A program made the position numbers and the translations under genes. Shown in pieces: positions 1 through 7,099 of a DNA stretch of 64,000 bases. The notes under the pieces are model-generated. The model worked only from the letters and a program-made list of their open reading frames with translations. It did no database searches and was not told where the DNA came from. The stretch's first letter is position 1, and every line of letters begins with the position of its first letter. The stretch spans positions 1 through 64,000 of the forward strand of contig JAGAJO010000009.1 in assembly GCA_017626015.1 (NCBI GenBank), read 5' to 3'. The DNA is from Ruminococcus sp. GTDB lineage: Bacteria; Bacillota; Clostridia; Oscillospirales; Ruminococcaceae.

Positions 1-1
1 C

Positions 2-190
2 GACGTAAAGTCCATAGTCACGCTGCTGCTGACGGCGGTTTTCTGCGTTCTGGCAGTCCGGGGGACGGTCTCCGCAGAGCAGTTTCTGACGGTTTTCACC
101 GTTGTGATAAGCTTCTATTTCGGCACGCAGTATCAGAAAAATTCTAAAAAAACAACTGAGGAGGAAAATTCTTATGGCAGCAACATTTAA
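2..190 (+). CDS. Phage holin-like small membrane protein (5' end outside window)
   Basis: This is the C-terminal part of a small protein whose start lies left of the window; the frame is open from base 2 to a TAA at 188-190. The visible 62 residues contain two hydrophobic stretches (around LLLTAVFCVLAV and FTVVISFYFG) followed by a charged tail rich in Lys and Glu. This is the shape of a small phage holin. The stop lies 17 nt inside the following endolysin gene, and the endolysin's ribosome binding site (GAGGAGG, 158-164) sits inside this reading frame, so the two are translationally coupled as in phage lysis cassettes. The holin role is inferred from topology and from being next to a lysozyme. 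Confidence 0.6.
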   Translation, partial: DVKSIVTLLLTAVFCVLAVRGTVSAEQFLTVFTVVISFYFGTQYQKNSKKTTEEENSYGSNI

Positions 191-1067
191 AGGTATCGAC
201 GTATCTCACTATCAGGAAAATATTGATTTTTCCAAACTTAAGGGCAAGGTGGATTTTGTGATCATGCAGATCGGATACGGTCGTTATACATCTCAGATCG
301 ATCCGTATTTCAAGCGTAATTACGAGCAATGCAAAAAGTACGGTATTCCTTGCGGCGGTTACTGGTTCAGCTATGCTGTAACAGCGGAAGATGCCAAAAA
401 AGAAGCGGCAGCTTGTCTTGAGGTCATCAGAGGAAAGCAGTTCGACTATCCCATTTATTTCGATGTAGAAGGTAAAAGTCTTGTAGGAAGATCCGGCGTT
501 TCTGCTATGTGCAAAGCATTCTGCAATGCACTGGAGACGGCAGGTTATTTTGCCGGGATCTACATATCCCGCAGCCCTGCACAGACAATGCTGACTTCCG
601 ATGTGGCTAAGCGATATGCTTTATGGCTTGCTGAGTACGGCAGAAGCTGTAATTACGGAGGTTCCTACGGAATGTGGCAGTACAGCTCCACAGGCAGGGT
701 CAGCGGAATTTCAGGCAATGTGGATATGAATATCTGCTATGTAGACTACCCGTCGGCGATACGATCCAAGGGGCTTAACGGCTTCGGGAAGACACCGGCG
801 GCAGCTGTCAGCAAAATTCTTGATCCAGACGGGTACAAGCAGGGACAGCAGTCCCCCGGAATTCTGGCTGTTAAATCAATGCTGTCCATTGCCAAAAGGC
901 TTGGTATCGTCAGTCAGGGTGTTGATGCCAACGGTATTTTCGGTAAGGGTACGCTTAAGGCTGTGAATGAGCTGCTGAAGAGGTGGGGATTTACTCCCAA
1001 CGGCATTGTGGGAGATAAATTCATAAGCCGTCTTCAGGACGAAATATCAAAGAAGATAGGCGGTTGA
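174..1067 (+). CDS. GH25 phage endolysin (lysozyme) with C-terminal peptidoglycan-binding-like region
   Basis: A 297-residue muramidase that would cleave the MurNAc-GlcNAc bond of peptidoglycan. The N-terminal ~200 residues match the GH25 fold: the GIDVSHYQ opening carries the first catalytic-site Asp, and YFDVEG near residue 100 is the D-x-E motif. The C-terminal ~85 residues (from about 210) resemble a peptidoglycan-binding domain, with the pattern GIFGKGT followed by Leu-rich helices. There is no signal peptide, which fits a holin-dependent endolysin. The ATG at 174 has GAGGAGG 9 nt upstream and overlaps the upstream holin-like gene. Prophage origin follows from its lysis-cassette neighbours. 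Confidence 0.9.
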   Translation: MAATFKGIDVSHYQENIDFSKLKGKVDFVIMQIGYGRYTSQIDPYFKRNYEQCKKYGIPCGGYWFSYAVTAEDAKKEAAACLEVIRGKQFDYPIYFDVEGKSLVGRSGVSAMCKAFCNALETAGYFAGIYISRSPAQTMLTSDVAKRYALWLAEYGRSCNYGGSYGMWQYSSTGRVSGISGNVDMNICYVDYPSAIRSKGLNGFGKTPAAAVSKILDPDGYKQGQQSPGILAVKSMLSIAKRLGIVSQGVDANGIFGKGTLKAVNELLKRWGFTPNGIVGDKFISRLQDEISKKIGG

Positions 1068-1071
1068 GAAT

Positions 1072-1278
1072 ATGATAAAAATGCGCACAACGACCCGGCT
1101 GAATTATCGTTCGGAGTGCAGCTTTGAAGCGGGAACGATAGTCGGAGTCCTTGAGGAAAATACAATTGTATCCGCATCAGAAAATTTTAGCACATTTGCT
1201 TGCGGTCATCACTGGTACAGGATAAAGGTTGGTCGGAAGTATTATTATGCGGTTGCCGACTGGCTTGAAAAGGTTTAA
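1072..1278 (+). CDS. Small SH3-like (SH3b) protein of the prophage lysis module
   Basis: A 68-residue protein starting 4 nt after the endolysin stop, so probably the last gene of the lysis operon. The segment TRLNYRSE followed by a Gly-Thr-Ile-Val turn and WYRIKVG resembles the bacterial SH3 (SH3b) pattern, normally written LNVRSGPS with WxKV, which binds cell-wall peptides. It has no signal peptide. An in-frame second ATG lies at 1081. It may act as a detached wall-binding partner of the endolysin; that role is inferred. It could also be a degenerate domain of an ancestral multi-domain lysin. Confidence 0.6.
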   Translation: MIKMRTTTRLNYRSECSFEAGTIVGVLEENTIVSASENFSTFACGHHWYRIKVGRKYYYAVADWLEKV

Positions 1279-1285
1279 TAAAGGT

Positions 1286-1316
1286 TACAGCTCCGGGGTT
1301 ACGCTCCGGAGCTGTA
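1286..1316 (+). terminator. Hairpin after prophage lysis genes, probable terminator
   Basis: A perfect 11-bp stem (TACAGCTCCGG, 1286-1296, with its complement at 1306-1316) encloses a 9-nt loop. It lies 8 nt after the SH3 gene stop and before the methylase ribosome binding site. The downstream tract is A/T-rich but not a clean U run, so termination strength is uncertain. Confidence 0.6.
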
Positions 1317-1343
1317 TACTATATTAAAAGGAGGTAAATTCTT

Positions 1344-2081
1344 ATGAAAAGTCCAATTTCATGGATCGGCGGCAAGAGCCAGCTTAAAAAACGGATCATC
1401 GAAGCATTTCCCGTTTCTGAAAGTTACGATCGATTTATTGATGTATTCGGCGGCGGAGGCTCGATACTGTTCGCAAAGGATAAGCACGTAGAGCTGGAGG
1501 TGTACAATGATGCAAACAGCGATCTGGTGAATTTCTTCAGGTGTCTGAAATATCACAGACAGGAGCTTCAGCGTGAAATACGGCTGTATTTAAACAGCAG
1601 AGAAATGTTTTTTGACAGTCAGCAGAGGCTGGAAACAAGAGGTTTTACAGACATACAGCGTGCTGCTATGTTTTATGTGCTTGTTAAAACAGGCTTCGGA
1701 GCAAGCTTACGTACATTCGGCTGCAACAAGAAAAGGCTTAATACCGACGAATTTTCAGACATAGAATCCCGTCTTGACGGTGTGGTCATAGAAAACAAGG
1801 ATTTTGAAGATCTGATAAAGGTTTATGACCGTAAAAAGGCTTTATTCTACTGTGATCCGCCGTATCATAAAACGGAGCGGCATTACACTGTAAAATTTAC
1901 CGAATCTGATCACGAGCGGCTATGCAAGGTTTTGCACAATATCAAGGGTAAATTTGTATTATCCTATAACGACGATGAATATGTGCGGGAATTATACAAG
2001 GACTGCCGGATACAAGCCGTTACACGCAATAACAGCCTTTCTTCAGGCGATTTTAAAGAGGTAATAATCACAAATTTCTAG
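1344..2081 (+). CDS. D12-class DNA adenine N6-methyltransferase (Dam-like), prophage orphan
   Basis: A 245-residue protein that would methylate adenine N6 in DNA using SAM. Motif I is recognisable at the N-terminus (SWIGGKSQL) with FGGGGS near residue 35, and the catalytic motif IV is DPPY at residues 171-174. Length and layout fit the Dam / MethyltransfD12 family. No restriction endonuclease is adjacent, so it is best read as an orphan phage methylase, perhaps protecting phage DNA or controlling its transcription. The start is ATG 1344, preceded by AAGGAGGT. Target specificity cannot be read from sequence. Confidence 0.92.
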   Translation: MKSPISWIGGKSQLKKRIIEAFPVSESYDRFIDVFGGGGSILFAKDKHVELEVYNDANSDLVNFFRCLKYHRQELQREIRLYLNSREMFFDSQQRLETRGFTDIQRAAMFYVLVKTGFGASLRTFGCNKKRLNTDEFSDIESRLDGVVIENKDFEDLIKVYDRKKALFYCDPPYHKTERHYTVKFTESDHERLCKVLHNIKGKFVLSYNDDEYVRELYKDCRIQAVTRNNSLSSGDFKEVIITNF

Positions 2082-2096
2082 TATTTTTTTTAGAGT

Positions 2097-2121
2097 ACAA
2101 ATAACGGAATGCGTTATTTGT
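2097..2121. promoter_or_regulatory. Perfect 10-bp inverted repeat between the methylase and Cro-like genes
   Basis: ACAAATAACG (2097-2106) and its exact complement (2112-2121) flank a 5-nt spacer. It starts 15 nt after the methylase stop and ends 30 nt before the ATG of the XRE regulator. No U tract follows, so an operator for the adjacent helix-turn-helix protein is at least as likely as a terminator. Function is inferred from position and symmetry. Confidence 0.5.
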
Positions 2122-2151
2122 GTTGTAAAATTCATACTAGCGGAGGTAACT

Positions 2152-2343
2152 ATGAAAGTAAAATTGAGGTCACTGCTCACGCAAAAGGGACTAACTCAGG
2201 CAGAGCTTGCACAGGCTACGGGAATACGACCGTCTACGATTTCGCAACTTTGCAATAACGTTGCTGTCAGTTTCAAATTTTCTCATCTTGAGCTGATCTG
2301 TAAAGTCTTAAAATGTAATTTGAAAGACATTTTAGAGCTGTAA
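2152..2343 (+). CDS. Small XRE/Cro-like helix-turn-helix regulator
   Basis: A 63-residue single-domain DNA-binding protein. The helix-turn-helix is visible at residues 13-35 (GLTQAELAQATGIRPSTISQ), followed by a short dimer-like tail. It lacks any effector or peptidase domain and matches small Cro-like regulators of prophages and mobile elements. The start ATG 2152 has GGAGGT 6-7 nt upstream. A perfect inverted repeat at 2097-2121 just upstream is a candidate self-operator. It is followed by a strong terminator and appears to be the last intact prophage gene. Confidence 0.85.
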   Translation: MKVKLRSLLTQKGLTQAELAQATGIRPSTISQLCNNVAVSFKFSHLELICKVLKCNLKDILEL

Positions 2344-2374
2344 AAATTGTCTTTTAAAATTATTCCCGTAAACT

Positions 2375-2424
2375 AAAAAAGTGATGATTTGTTCCGTTTC
2401 GTTGAAACATTTCATCACTTTTTT
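2375..2424 (+). terminator. Intrinsic terminator after the Cro-like gene
   Basis: A 13-bp outer stem (A6-GTGATGA at 2375-2387 with TCATCAC-T6 at 2412-2424) encloses a smaller GTTTC/GAAAC hairpin (2396-2408). The A tract before and T tract after make it usable in both directions. It marks the probable end of prophage transcription. Confidence 0.85.
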
Positions 2425-2427
2425 GCA

Positions 2428-2461
2428 TTTTGCTTGTCAGTTTTTTGGGTTTTGCTTGTCA
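2428..2461. repeat. Pair of 12-bp direct repeats at the prophage edge
   Basis: TTTTGCTTGTCA occurs exactly at 2428-2439 and again at 2450-2461, directly after the last prophage terminator and just before a broken reading frame. Such a place could hold an attachment-site core or a slipped duplication, but the other prophage end is outside the window, so this is only suggestive. Confidence 0.3.
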
Positions 2462-2466
2462 AATAA

Positions 2467-2712
2467 CATCTGTTTCTTGGATTTATATATTTTGGTGACT
2501 GTTTATATTATGAAAAAGAGGATCTTGCAACTTTTAGTATTGACAGAAAAAAGTTTCTTTCTCTTTTGAGAAAAGGACTGTCGGAAAATCTTGACGATTT
2601 TGTCAATGGTGTTACTTACGTAAACGGAGAAACCAATACCGATGCATTGAGATATATAAAAGCAACAGATGAATATTGGAGAGAAATTTATGGATTTGGA
2701 ATTTTAGATTAA
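2467..2712 (+). pseudogene. Start-less remnant of an unrecognised protein-coding gene
   Basis: The frame is open for 81 codons between an upstream TAA (2464-2466) and the TAA at 2710-2712, and reads like real protein (for example GDCLYYEKEDLATFSIDRKK and DALRYIKATDEYWREIYG). It has no in-frame ATG and no ribosome binding site at its beginning; only weak internal TTG codons exist. I read it as the 3' remainder of a gene whose 5' part was lost, possibly when the prophage inserted. I do not recognise the family. It could also be a short gene with an unusual start, which I consider unlikely. Confidence 0.45.
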
Positions 2713-2739
2713 TATTTATAAAATTTCAACGTCGAAAAG

Positions 2740-3057
2740 ATGTCGGATGATATTTTTGAATATGTATCAAAATTTTCTGACGATATTTACGAGGGCTTAA
2801 ATAAGTTTAAAGATAAATACGCACTTGTAGATTTCATTACCAAGCACGGCGATGACGGAGCAAAAGTTGCGGCTAAGGGCGCAATACTGATGACAAATAA
2901 TCTTATTTTGCTGATCGTACCTGTGATTTGCTGGATGTACATGACGCTCTTTTTAATAAAAACAGAGGAAAAGTGGCTGAAAGAATTATATGGAGAAGAA
3001 TATGTTTTGTACTGTAAAAAAGTGAACAGATGTATTCCGTGGTTTCCAAAGAAATAA
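2740..3057 (+). CDS. Truncated or chimeric protein with an ICMT/phospholipid-methyltransferase-type C-terminus
   Basis: A 105-residue ORF. Residues ~50-70 form one membrane helix, and the tail (EEKWLKELYGEEYVLYCKKV, then RCIPWFP) is the typical end of isoprenylcysteine carboxyl methyltransferase / PEMT-like membrane methyltransferases. The first ~47 residues are soluble and charged and do not look like that family, which normally has several more membrane helices before this point. The protein is therefore either a fusion of unrelated pieces or a 5'-truncated gene reading from flanking sequence. The ribosome binding site is weak (GAAAAG). It lies beside the start-less remnant at 2467-2712. 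Enzyme activity is unlikely. Confidence 0.5.
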   Translation: MSDDIFEYVSKFSDDIYEGLNKFKDKYALVDFITKHGDDGAKVAAKGAILMTNNLILLIVPVICWMYMTLFLIKTEEKWLKELYGEEYVLYCKKVNRCIPWFPKK

Positions 3058-3120
3058 TAAATCTAAATCTGTAAATTCAAAAATTTCAGCTTGCTGCTCA
3101 GCGTAAGTGTTTGAGATCGT

Positions 3121-3145
3121 GCGGTATATATTACCGTCTTTTTTT
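3121..3145 (+). terminator. Weak hairpin with T tract upstream of the deacetylase gene
   Basis: A short stem (CGGTA 3122-3126 with TACCG 3132-3136) is followed by a run of seven T residues (3139-3145). The stem is only 5-6 bp, so termination is plausible but weak. It lies in the 150-nt gap before the lipoprotein gene. Confidence 0.35.
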
Positions 3146-3209
3146 CAGTATGATTTTCTTCCGGCGGATAACAATATATGTGCAGAATTATGCTAAGGAG
3201 GGAAATCGT

Positions 3210-4055
3210 ATGAAATACAAAATTTTATTTGCTACTGCGGTCTCGGCAGTGATGCTGGCTTCCTGTGGGTCAAATACGGACGATTACAGAAAAGATGAAA
3301 GCTCAGCCGGGAAAACCACTTCTGCGTCGGTGGAGCCTGTGATCGCAGAAAAAAAGTCGCAGGAAAAAAAGGATCTGACACAGCTTTCAAAGGAATCGTG
3401 CGGTTACGGTCAGGGTACGCAGACCGATACTGAAAACCGGACGGTGGGAGCGCTGGATTTCAACGCCCGGTACGGAGATCTGGACGCCTGTGCAATAGAC
3501 GAGGACAGCGATAAAATAACTCTTACCTTCGATCAGGGCTATGAAAACGGATATACGTCCAAAATTCTGGACACTTTAAAGGCGAAGAAAGTCAGGGCAG
3601 TCTTCTTCCTGCTTCAGGACTATGCCGAAAAAAATCCGGAGCTAGTGCAGCGAATGATCGACGAAGGTCACACCGTGGGAAATCATTCTGTACACCACTA
3701 CTCCATGCCGGGTCTTGGTCAGGCAGACTGCGAGGAGGAGATCATGGGATTTCACAGGTATATGCAGGAGAACTATGGCTGTGAAATGACTCTTTTTCGT
3801 CCGCCTATGGGAGAGTTTTCGGAATTTTCACTGGGTGTGACCTCCAACTGCGGATATAAAACCGTAATGTGGAGCTTTGCTTACGCCGATTGGGACGTGA
3901 ATAATCAGCCGGATAAGCAGCAATCTCTGGAAAAGCTGGTAAATGCAGCTCATCCCGGAGCGATCTATCTTCTTCATTCGGTATCCGAAACAAATGCGGA
4001 TATACTGGGAGAGATGATCGACGGGATAAGAGAACAGGGCTTTGAATTTAACTGA
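3210..4055 (+). CDS. PdaA-like polysaccharide (peptidoglycan) deacetylase lipoprotein
   Basis: A 281-residue exported lipoprotein with a short signal sequence ending in a lipobox (MLASC, Cys near residue 17), then a low-complexity linker and a NodB-type deacetylase domain from about residue 95. Visible motifs are TFDQGYENGYT (motif 1), NHSVHH (motif 2, zinc His pair) and RPPMGEFS (motif 3). The YENGYT segment and the ALDFN-RY lead-in are typical of PdaA, which deacetylates MurNAc for muramic-lactam formation in spores. The second motif-1 Asp of classical deacetylases is Gln here (PdaA-type enzymes vary at this site). I chose ATG 3210, with GGAGGG 7 nt upstream, over an upstream in-frame start because the lipoprotein signal begins there. 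Confidence 0.85.
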   Translation: MKYKILFATAVSAVMLASCGSNTDDYRKDESSAGKTTSASVEPVIAEKKSQEKKDLTQLSKESCGYGQGTQTDTENRTVGALDFNARYGDLDACAIDEDSDKITLTFDQGYENGYTSKILDTLKAKKVRAVFFLLQDYAEKNPELVQRMIDEGHTVGNHSVHHYSMPGLGQADCEEEIMGFHRYMQENYGCEMTLFRPPMGEFSEFSLGVTSNCGYKTVMWSFAYADWDVNNQPDKQQSLEKLVNAAHPGAIYLLHSVSETNADILGEMIDGIREQGFEFN

Positions 4056-4120
4056 TCTGACATTATCGTGTGTTTATTTCCGGTCTTTCCATTAAGGCAG
4101 CGCCGTATAGTCTCAAACAA

Positions 4121-4156
4121 AAGGCAGATATCCGATTCTGGTCGTATATCTGCCTT
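4121..4156 (+). terminator. Hairpin after the deacetylase gene, probable terminator
   Basis: An 11-bp perfect stem (AAGGCAGATAT 4121-4131 with its complement 4146-4156) has a 14-nt loop and an A/T-rich tail (AAATTTAT). It lies 65 nt downstream of the deacetylase stop. The rest of 4056-4305 shows no convincing gene; short overlapping ORFs on both strands there lack ribosome binding sites. Confidence 0.55.
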
Positions 4157-4305
4157 AAATTTATCCTGCTGTTTTTGCAGACCTCTAAAATTTGCACCAC
4201 GAAGCCGGAGACGGAGAGTTAGCTGTTGGGCGGATACATTTTTTAATGTTTTATCAAATTTAATTAATATTAAAAACCTCATCTGTAATTAATTAAAGCA
4301 CTATA

Positions 4306-4334
4306 TTGACAAAATATATCAAAGGGTGTAAAAT
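4306..4334 (+). promoter_or_regulatory. Near-consensus sigma-A promoter
   Basis: TTGACA (4306-4311), a 17-nt spacer and TAAAAT (4329-4334). It would start transcription near 4341, giving a ~200-nt leader before the leucine-rich-repeat gene and placing a 38-codon ORF in that leader. Confidence 0.75.
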
Positions 4335-4355
4335 ATTATTGAAGAGGTGAGATAT

Positions 4356-4472
4356 ATGCGCAAAATAGCTATTTCCATTAATTGCAAATGGAGGATGAGC
4401 TCTAAGGTAGCCTTTGGCTGTTATGCACAAAAATCATCTTTGAACGGTTTATTAAAGCGTAGTATACGGTGA
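4356..4472 (+). CDS. Possible 38-residue small protein or leader peptide
   Basis: A short frame begins at ATG 4356, 5 nt after GAGGTGA, and ends at TGA 4470-4472. The product is basic (Lys/Arg-rich), has two Cys and no membrane segment. It sits between a strong promoter (4306-4334) and the repeat protein start (4545), so it could be a leader ORF of that transcript or a small independent protein. I do not recognise it. The support is promoter plus ribosome binding site only, so it may be fortuitous. Confidence 0.3.
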   Translation: MRKIAISINCKWRMSSKVAFGCYAQKSSLNGLLKRSIR

Positions 4473-4544
4473 ATTTGTTTGTGATCTGTTCACGGTCAGA
4501 TTCGTTGTATGCTGTGCTTGATTTTATTTTTGGGGGTAAAAAAT

Positions 4545-6884
4545 ATGTACAAGAAAGTTATTTCAGGGATTTTGGCGTTGACACTGGCATTCGGTTCGGC
4601 AGCTTTGCCTGCGGCTGAGGGAGGGCTGACGCTTTTTGACAGCGCAATTTTGGCAAGTGCGTCTCCTTATGGGACTTATGGGGATTATGAGTATTCTTTA
4701 AACAGTGATGGTACGGTTGAAATAACCAAATATACTGGCAGTGATACTACAACCTCCATACCGTCAGAAATTAACGGGAAAAAGGTGACAATCATTAGAG
4801 GTTCTGCGTTTGAGGATTGCACAAGCCTGAAAAGCATAACGATCCCAGATAGTGTTATAAGTATTGGAGATACTGCATTTTATGGCTGCGTGGGCTTAAC
4901 AAGCATAACGATCCCAGATAGTGTTACAAGTATTGGTAGTATTGCGTTTTATGGTTGCACAAACCTGACAAGCATAACAATACCGAACAGTGTTACAAGT
5001 ATTGGAAGTGATGCGTTTGGGGATACAAAATGGTTAGAAAACAAGCGAATTGAAAATCCGCTGGTTATAGTGAATGGAATATTGATTGATGCCCAAACCT
5101 GCAGCGGCAGCGTAACAATTCCTGATGGCGTTACAAGCATCGGAGAAAATGCGTTTTGGCGCACAAGCCTGACAAGCATAACAATACCAAACAGCGTTAC
5201 AAGCATTGAAAATGGTGCGTTTTGTTTTTGCAAAAGTCTGACAAGCATAACAATACCAAACAGTGTTACATGCATTGGAAACTCTGCATTTAGCAACTGC
5301 ACAAGCTTAACAAGCATAAATATACCAAGCAAAGTTACAAGCATTGGAGATAGGGCGTTTTGGAAATGCGGCAGTCTGACAAGCATAAAGATACCAGACA
5401 GTGTTACAAGCATTGGAGAGCAGGCGTTTAATAAATGCGCAAACTTGACAAGCATAACAATACCGAACAGCGTTACAAGTATTGGAGATTCGGCTTTTTC
5501 TCAATGCTCAAGTCTGGCAAGCATAACAATATCGAACTGCATTACAAGCATTGGAAAGGATGCGTTTTCTTCCTGCACAAGCTTGACAAGCATAGTGATA
5601 CCAAACAGAGTTACAAGCATAGGCGTGAATGCGTTTTGGGGCTGCACAAGTCTGAAAAGCATAACAATACCAAACAGCGTTACAAGCATTGGAAAGAGTG
5701 CATTTCAGAATACAAAATGGTTAGAAAACAAGCAAACAGAAAATCCATTGGTTGTGGTAAACGGAATTTTAGTTGACGGAACAAAATGCACAGGCGCTGT
5801 GACTATACCAAACAGCGTTACAAGCATTGGAGAGGTTGCGTTTGAGGGTTGCACAAGCCTGACAAGCATAACGATACCAAGCAGCATTACAAGTATTGGA
5901 TATAGGGCATTTCATTGCTGCAAAAACCTGGCAAGCATAAAGATACCGAACAGCGTTACAAGCATTGAAAATGAGGCGTTTTATTCCTGCGACAGCCTGA
6001 CAAGCATAACAATACCAAACAGTGTTACAAGTATTGGAGATAGGGCGTTTTATTGGTGCAAAAGCCTGACAAGCATAACGATTCCAAACAGTGTTACAAG
6101 CATTGGAAAGGAAGCGATTGATGTCCGTGATTCTCTTACCATAAAATGCTACGCAGACTCGAACGCTGAGCAATATGCAAAAGACAATAATATCCCATAC
6201 GAAATAATAAGCACGAAAAAGCAGATATCCTCCTGCACCGTGACCCTTGGCACAACCACAAATTATTTCCGTGGCACAAGAATAAGACCCACCGTAACGG
6301 TCAAGGACGGCACAAAGACATTAAGGCAGGGCGTTGACTACACTGTCGCTTATTATGACAATCTCTCAGTAGGAACGGCTTCCGTAAAGATAACCGGCAA
6401 GGGAAACTATTCCGGCACAGTAACAAAGACATTTAAAATAGTACAGCGTTCTATCGCAAACTGCGATGTTCAGCTCGGCGCAAGCAGCTACTACTTTAAC
6501 GGCACAAGGATCAGACCGTCTGTAAAGGTATTCTGTAACGGAACTGAAATGTACAGCGGAAATTACACCGTATCATATGCAAACAACCTCGCAGCCGGTA
6601 CCGCTACAATTACCATTACAGGAAAAAATAATCTCAAGGGTACTGTAACAAAGACCTTTAAGATCAACCCGAGAAATATTGCTAACTGCACTGTCACTAT
6701 GACGAAAAATACGTCTAACAAGTATAAGCCGAATATTTCAGTAAAAATCGGCAGCACTGAGGTTTATAACGGAAACTACACCGTTTCTTATGTTACATCA
6801 GCCGATAAGAAGACCGTAAAGGTAACTCTCACCGGTAAGAACAATCTTTCAGGCAAGATCACAAAAACATATACCGTCAGCTGA
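4545..6884 (+). CDS. Secreted BspA-like leucine-rich-repeat (LRR_5) surface protein
   Basis: A 779-residue exported protein. The start is taken as ATG 4545 (TGGGGGT 8 nt upstream), which begins a clear signal peptide ([20 protein letters not shown]). After a short N-terminal domain come 17 TpLRR/BspA-type repeats of about 23 residues with the core [12 protein letters not shown] and CTSLT links. They are interrupted twice by a similar ~30-residue insert (DTKWLENK ... [12 protein letters not shown] and its near copy). Three C-terminal ~80-residue beta-rich repeats follow (each with NYTVSY/DYTVAY and GTVTKTFKI). Such proteins bind host, fibre or other bacterial surfaces; the ligand is unknown. 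No LPXTG or dockerin is visible, so the mode of attachment is unclear. Confidence 0.88.
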   Translation: MYKKVISGILALTLAFGSAALPAAEGGLTLFDSAILASASPYGTYGDYEYSLNSDGTVEITKYTGSDTTTSIPSEINGKKVTIIRGSAFEDCTSLKSITIPDSVISIGDTAFYGCVGLTSITIPDSVTSIGSIAFYGCTNLTSITIPNSVTSIGSDAFGDTKWLENKRIENPLVIVNGILIDAQTCSGSVTIPDGVTSIGENAFWRTSLTSITIPNSVTSIENGAFCFCKSLTSITIPNSVTCIGNSAFSNCTSLTSINIPSKVTSIGDRAFWKCGSLTSIKIPDSVTSIGEQAFNKCANLTSITIPNSVTSIGDSAFSQCSSLASITISNCITSIGKDAFSSCTSLTSIVIPNRVTSIGVNAFWGCTSLKSITIPNSVTSIGKSAFQNTKWLENKQTENPLVVVNGILVDGTKCTGAVTIPNSVTSIGEVAFEGCTSLTSITIPSSITSIGYRAFHCCKNLASIKIPNSVTSIENEAFYSCDSLTSITIPNSVTSIGDRAFYWCKSLTSITIPNSVTSIGKEAIDVRDSLTIKCYADSNAEQYAKDNNIPYEIISTKKQISSCTVTLGTTTNYFRGTRIRPTVTVKDGTKTLRQGVDYTVAYYDNLSVGTASVKITGKGNYSGTVTKTFKIVQRSIANCDVQLGASSYYFNGTRIRPSVKVFCNGTEMYSGNYTVSYANNLAAGTATITITGKNNLKGTVTKTFKINPRNIANCTVTMTKNTSNKYKPNISVKIGSTEVYNGNYTVSYVTSADKKTVKVTLTGKNNLSGKITKTYTVS
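4809..6117 (+). repeat. Array of ~69-bp tandem coding repeats in the LRR gene
   Basis: Units of about 69 bp encode the leucine-rich repeats and share long near-identical stretches such as ACAAGCATAACAATACCAAA. Two copies of a longer insert (around 5020-5100 and 5705-5790) break the array into blocks. High DNA identity favours recombination and copy-number change. The regular codon pattern also keeps several antisense frames open, which explains long minus-strand ORFs here that I do not consider genes. Confidence 0.85.
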
Positions 6885-6901
6885 TATTTGCTTCGGCTCT
6901 C

Positions 6902-6929
6902 CGCCCGGACTTTTGTCCGGGCGTTTTTT
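6902..6929 (+). terminator. Intrinsic terminator of the LRR protein gene
   Basis: A 9-bp GC-rich stem (CGCCCGGAC 6902-6910 with GTCCGGGCG 6915-6923), a TTTT loop and six T residues (6924-6929), 18 nt after the stop codon. Confidence 0.93.
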
Positions 6930-6989
6930 CGGACATTAGTATTGATCTTATGAAATTCGGTATCATATTTTTCACGGTCATACAAGAAA

Positions 6990-7042
6990 TTTTACGTTAA
7001 AGTAAAATAAGTATTGAAAAATGCCGCAATATGTGATATAAT
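6990..7042 (+). promoter_or_regulatory. nadB promoter with an adjacent palindrome
   Basis: TTGAAA (7014-7019), a 17-nt spacer and TATAAT (7037-7042) form the promoter. Just upstream, TTTTAC (6990-6995) and GTAAAA (7002-7007) form an inverted repeat around a 6-nt spacer. This could bind a regulator of NAD synthesis, but it does not match an operator I know, and A/T-rich chance symmetry is possible. Confidence 0.65.
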
Positions 7043-7099
7043 AAAATAAGTATACTCAACGGCAAAATTGTGCGCTGTTTTGAAAAAGAGGTAAACGAT

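Noticed and set aside
2381-2569. 62-residue hydrophobic ORF after the Cro-like gene
   Set aside because: It begins inside a terminator stem and is Phe/Leu-rich from T-rich DNA; no ribosome binding site.
4068-4292. Overlapping short ORFs on both strands downstream of the deacetylase
   Set aside because: They span a terminator hairpin, lack ribosome binding sites and show no protein-like pattern.
4949-6173. Several long minus-strand ORFs across the LRR gene
   Set aside because: They arise from the regular codon pattern of the tandem repeats read in antisense; they lack ribosome binding sites and repeat the same low-complexity motif.
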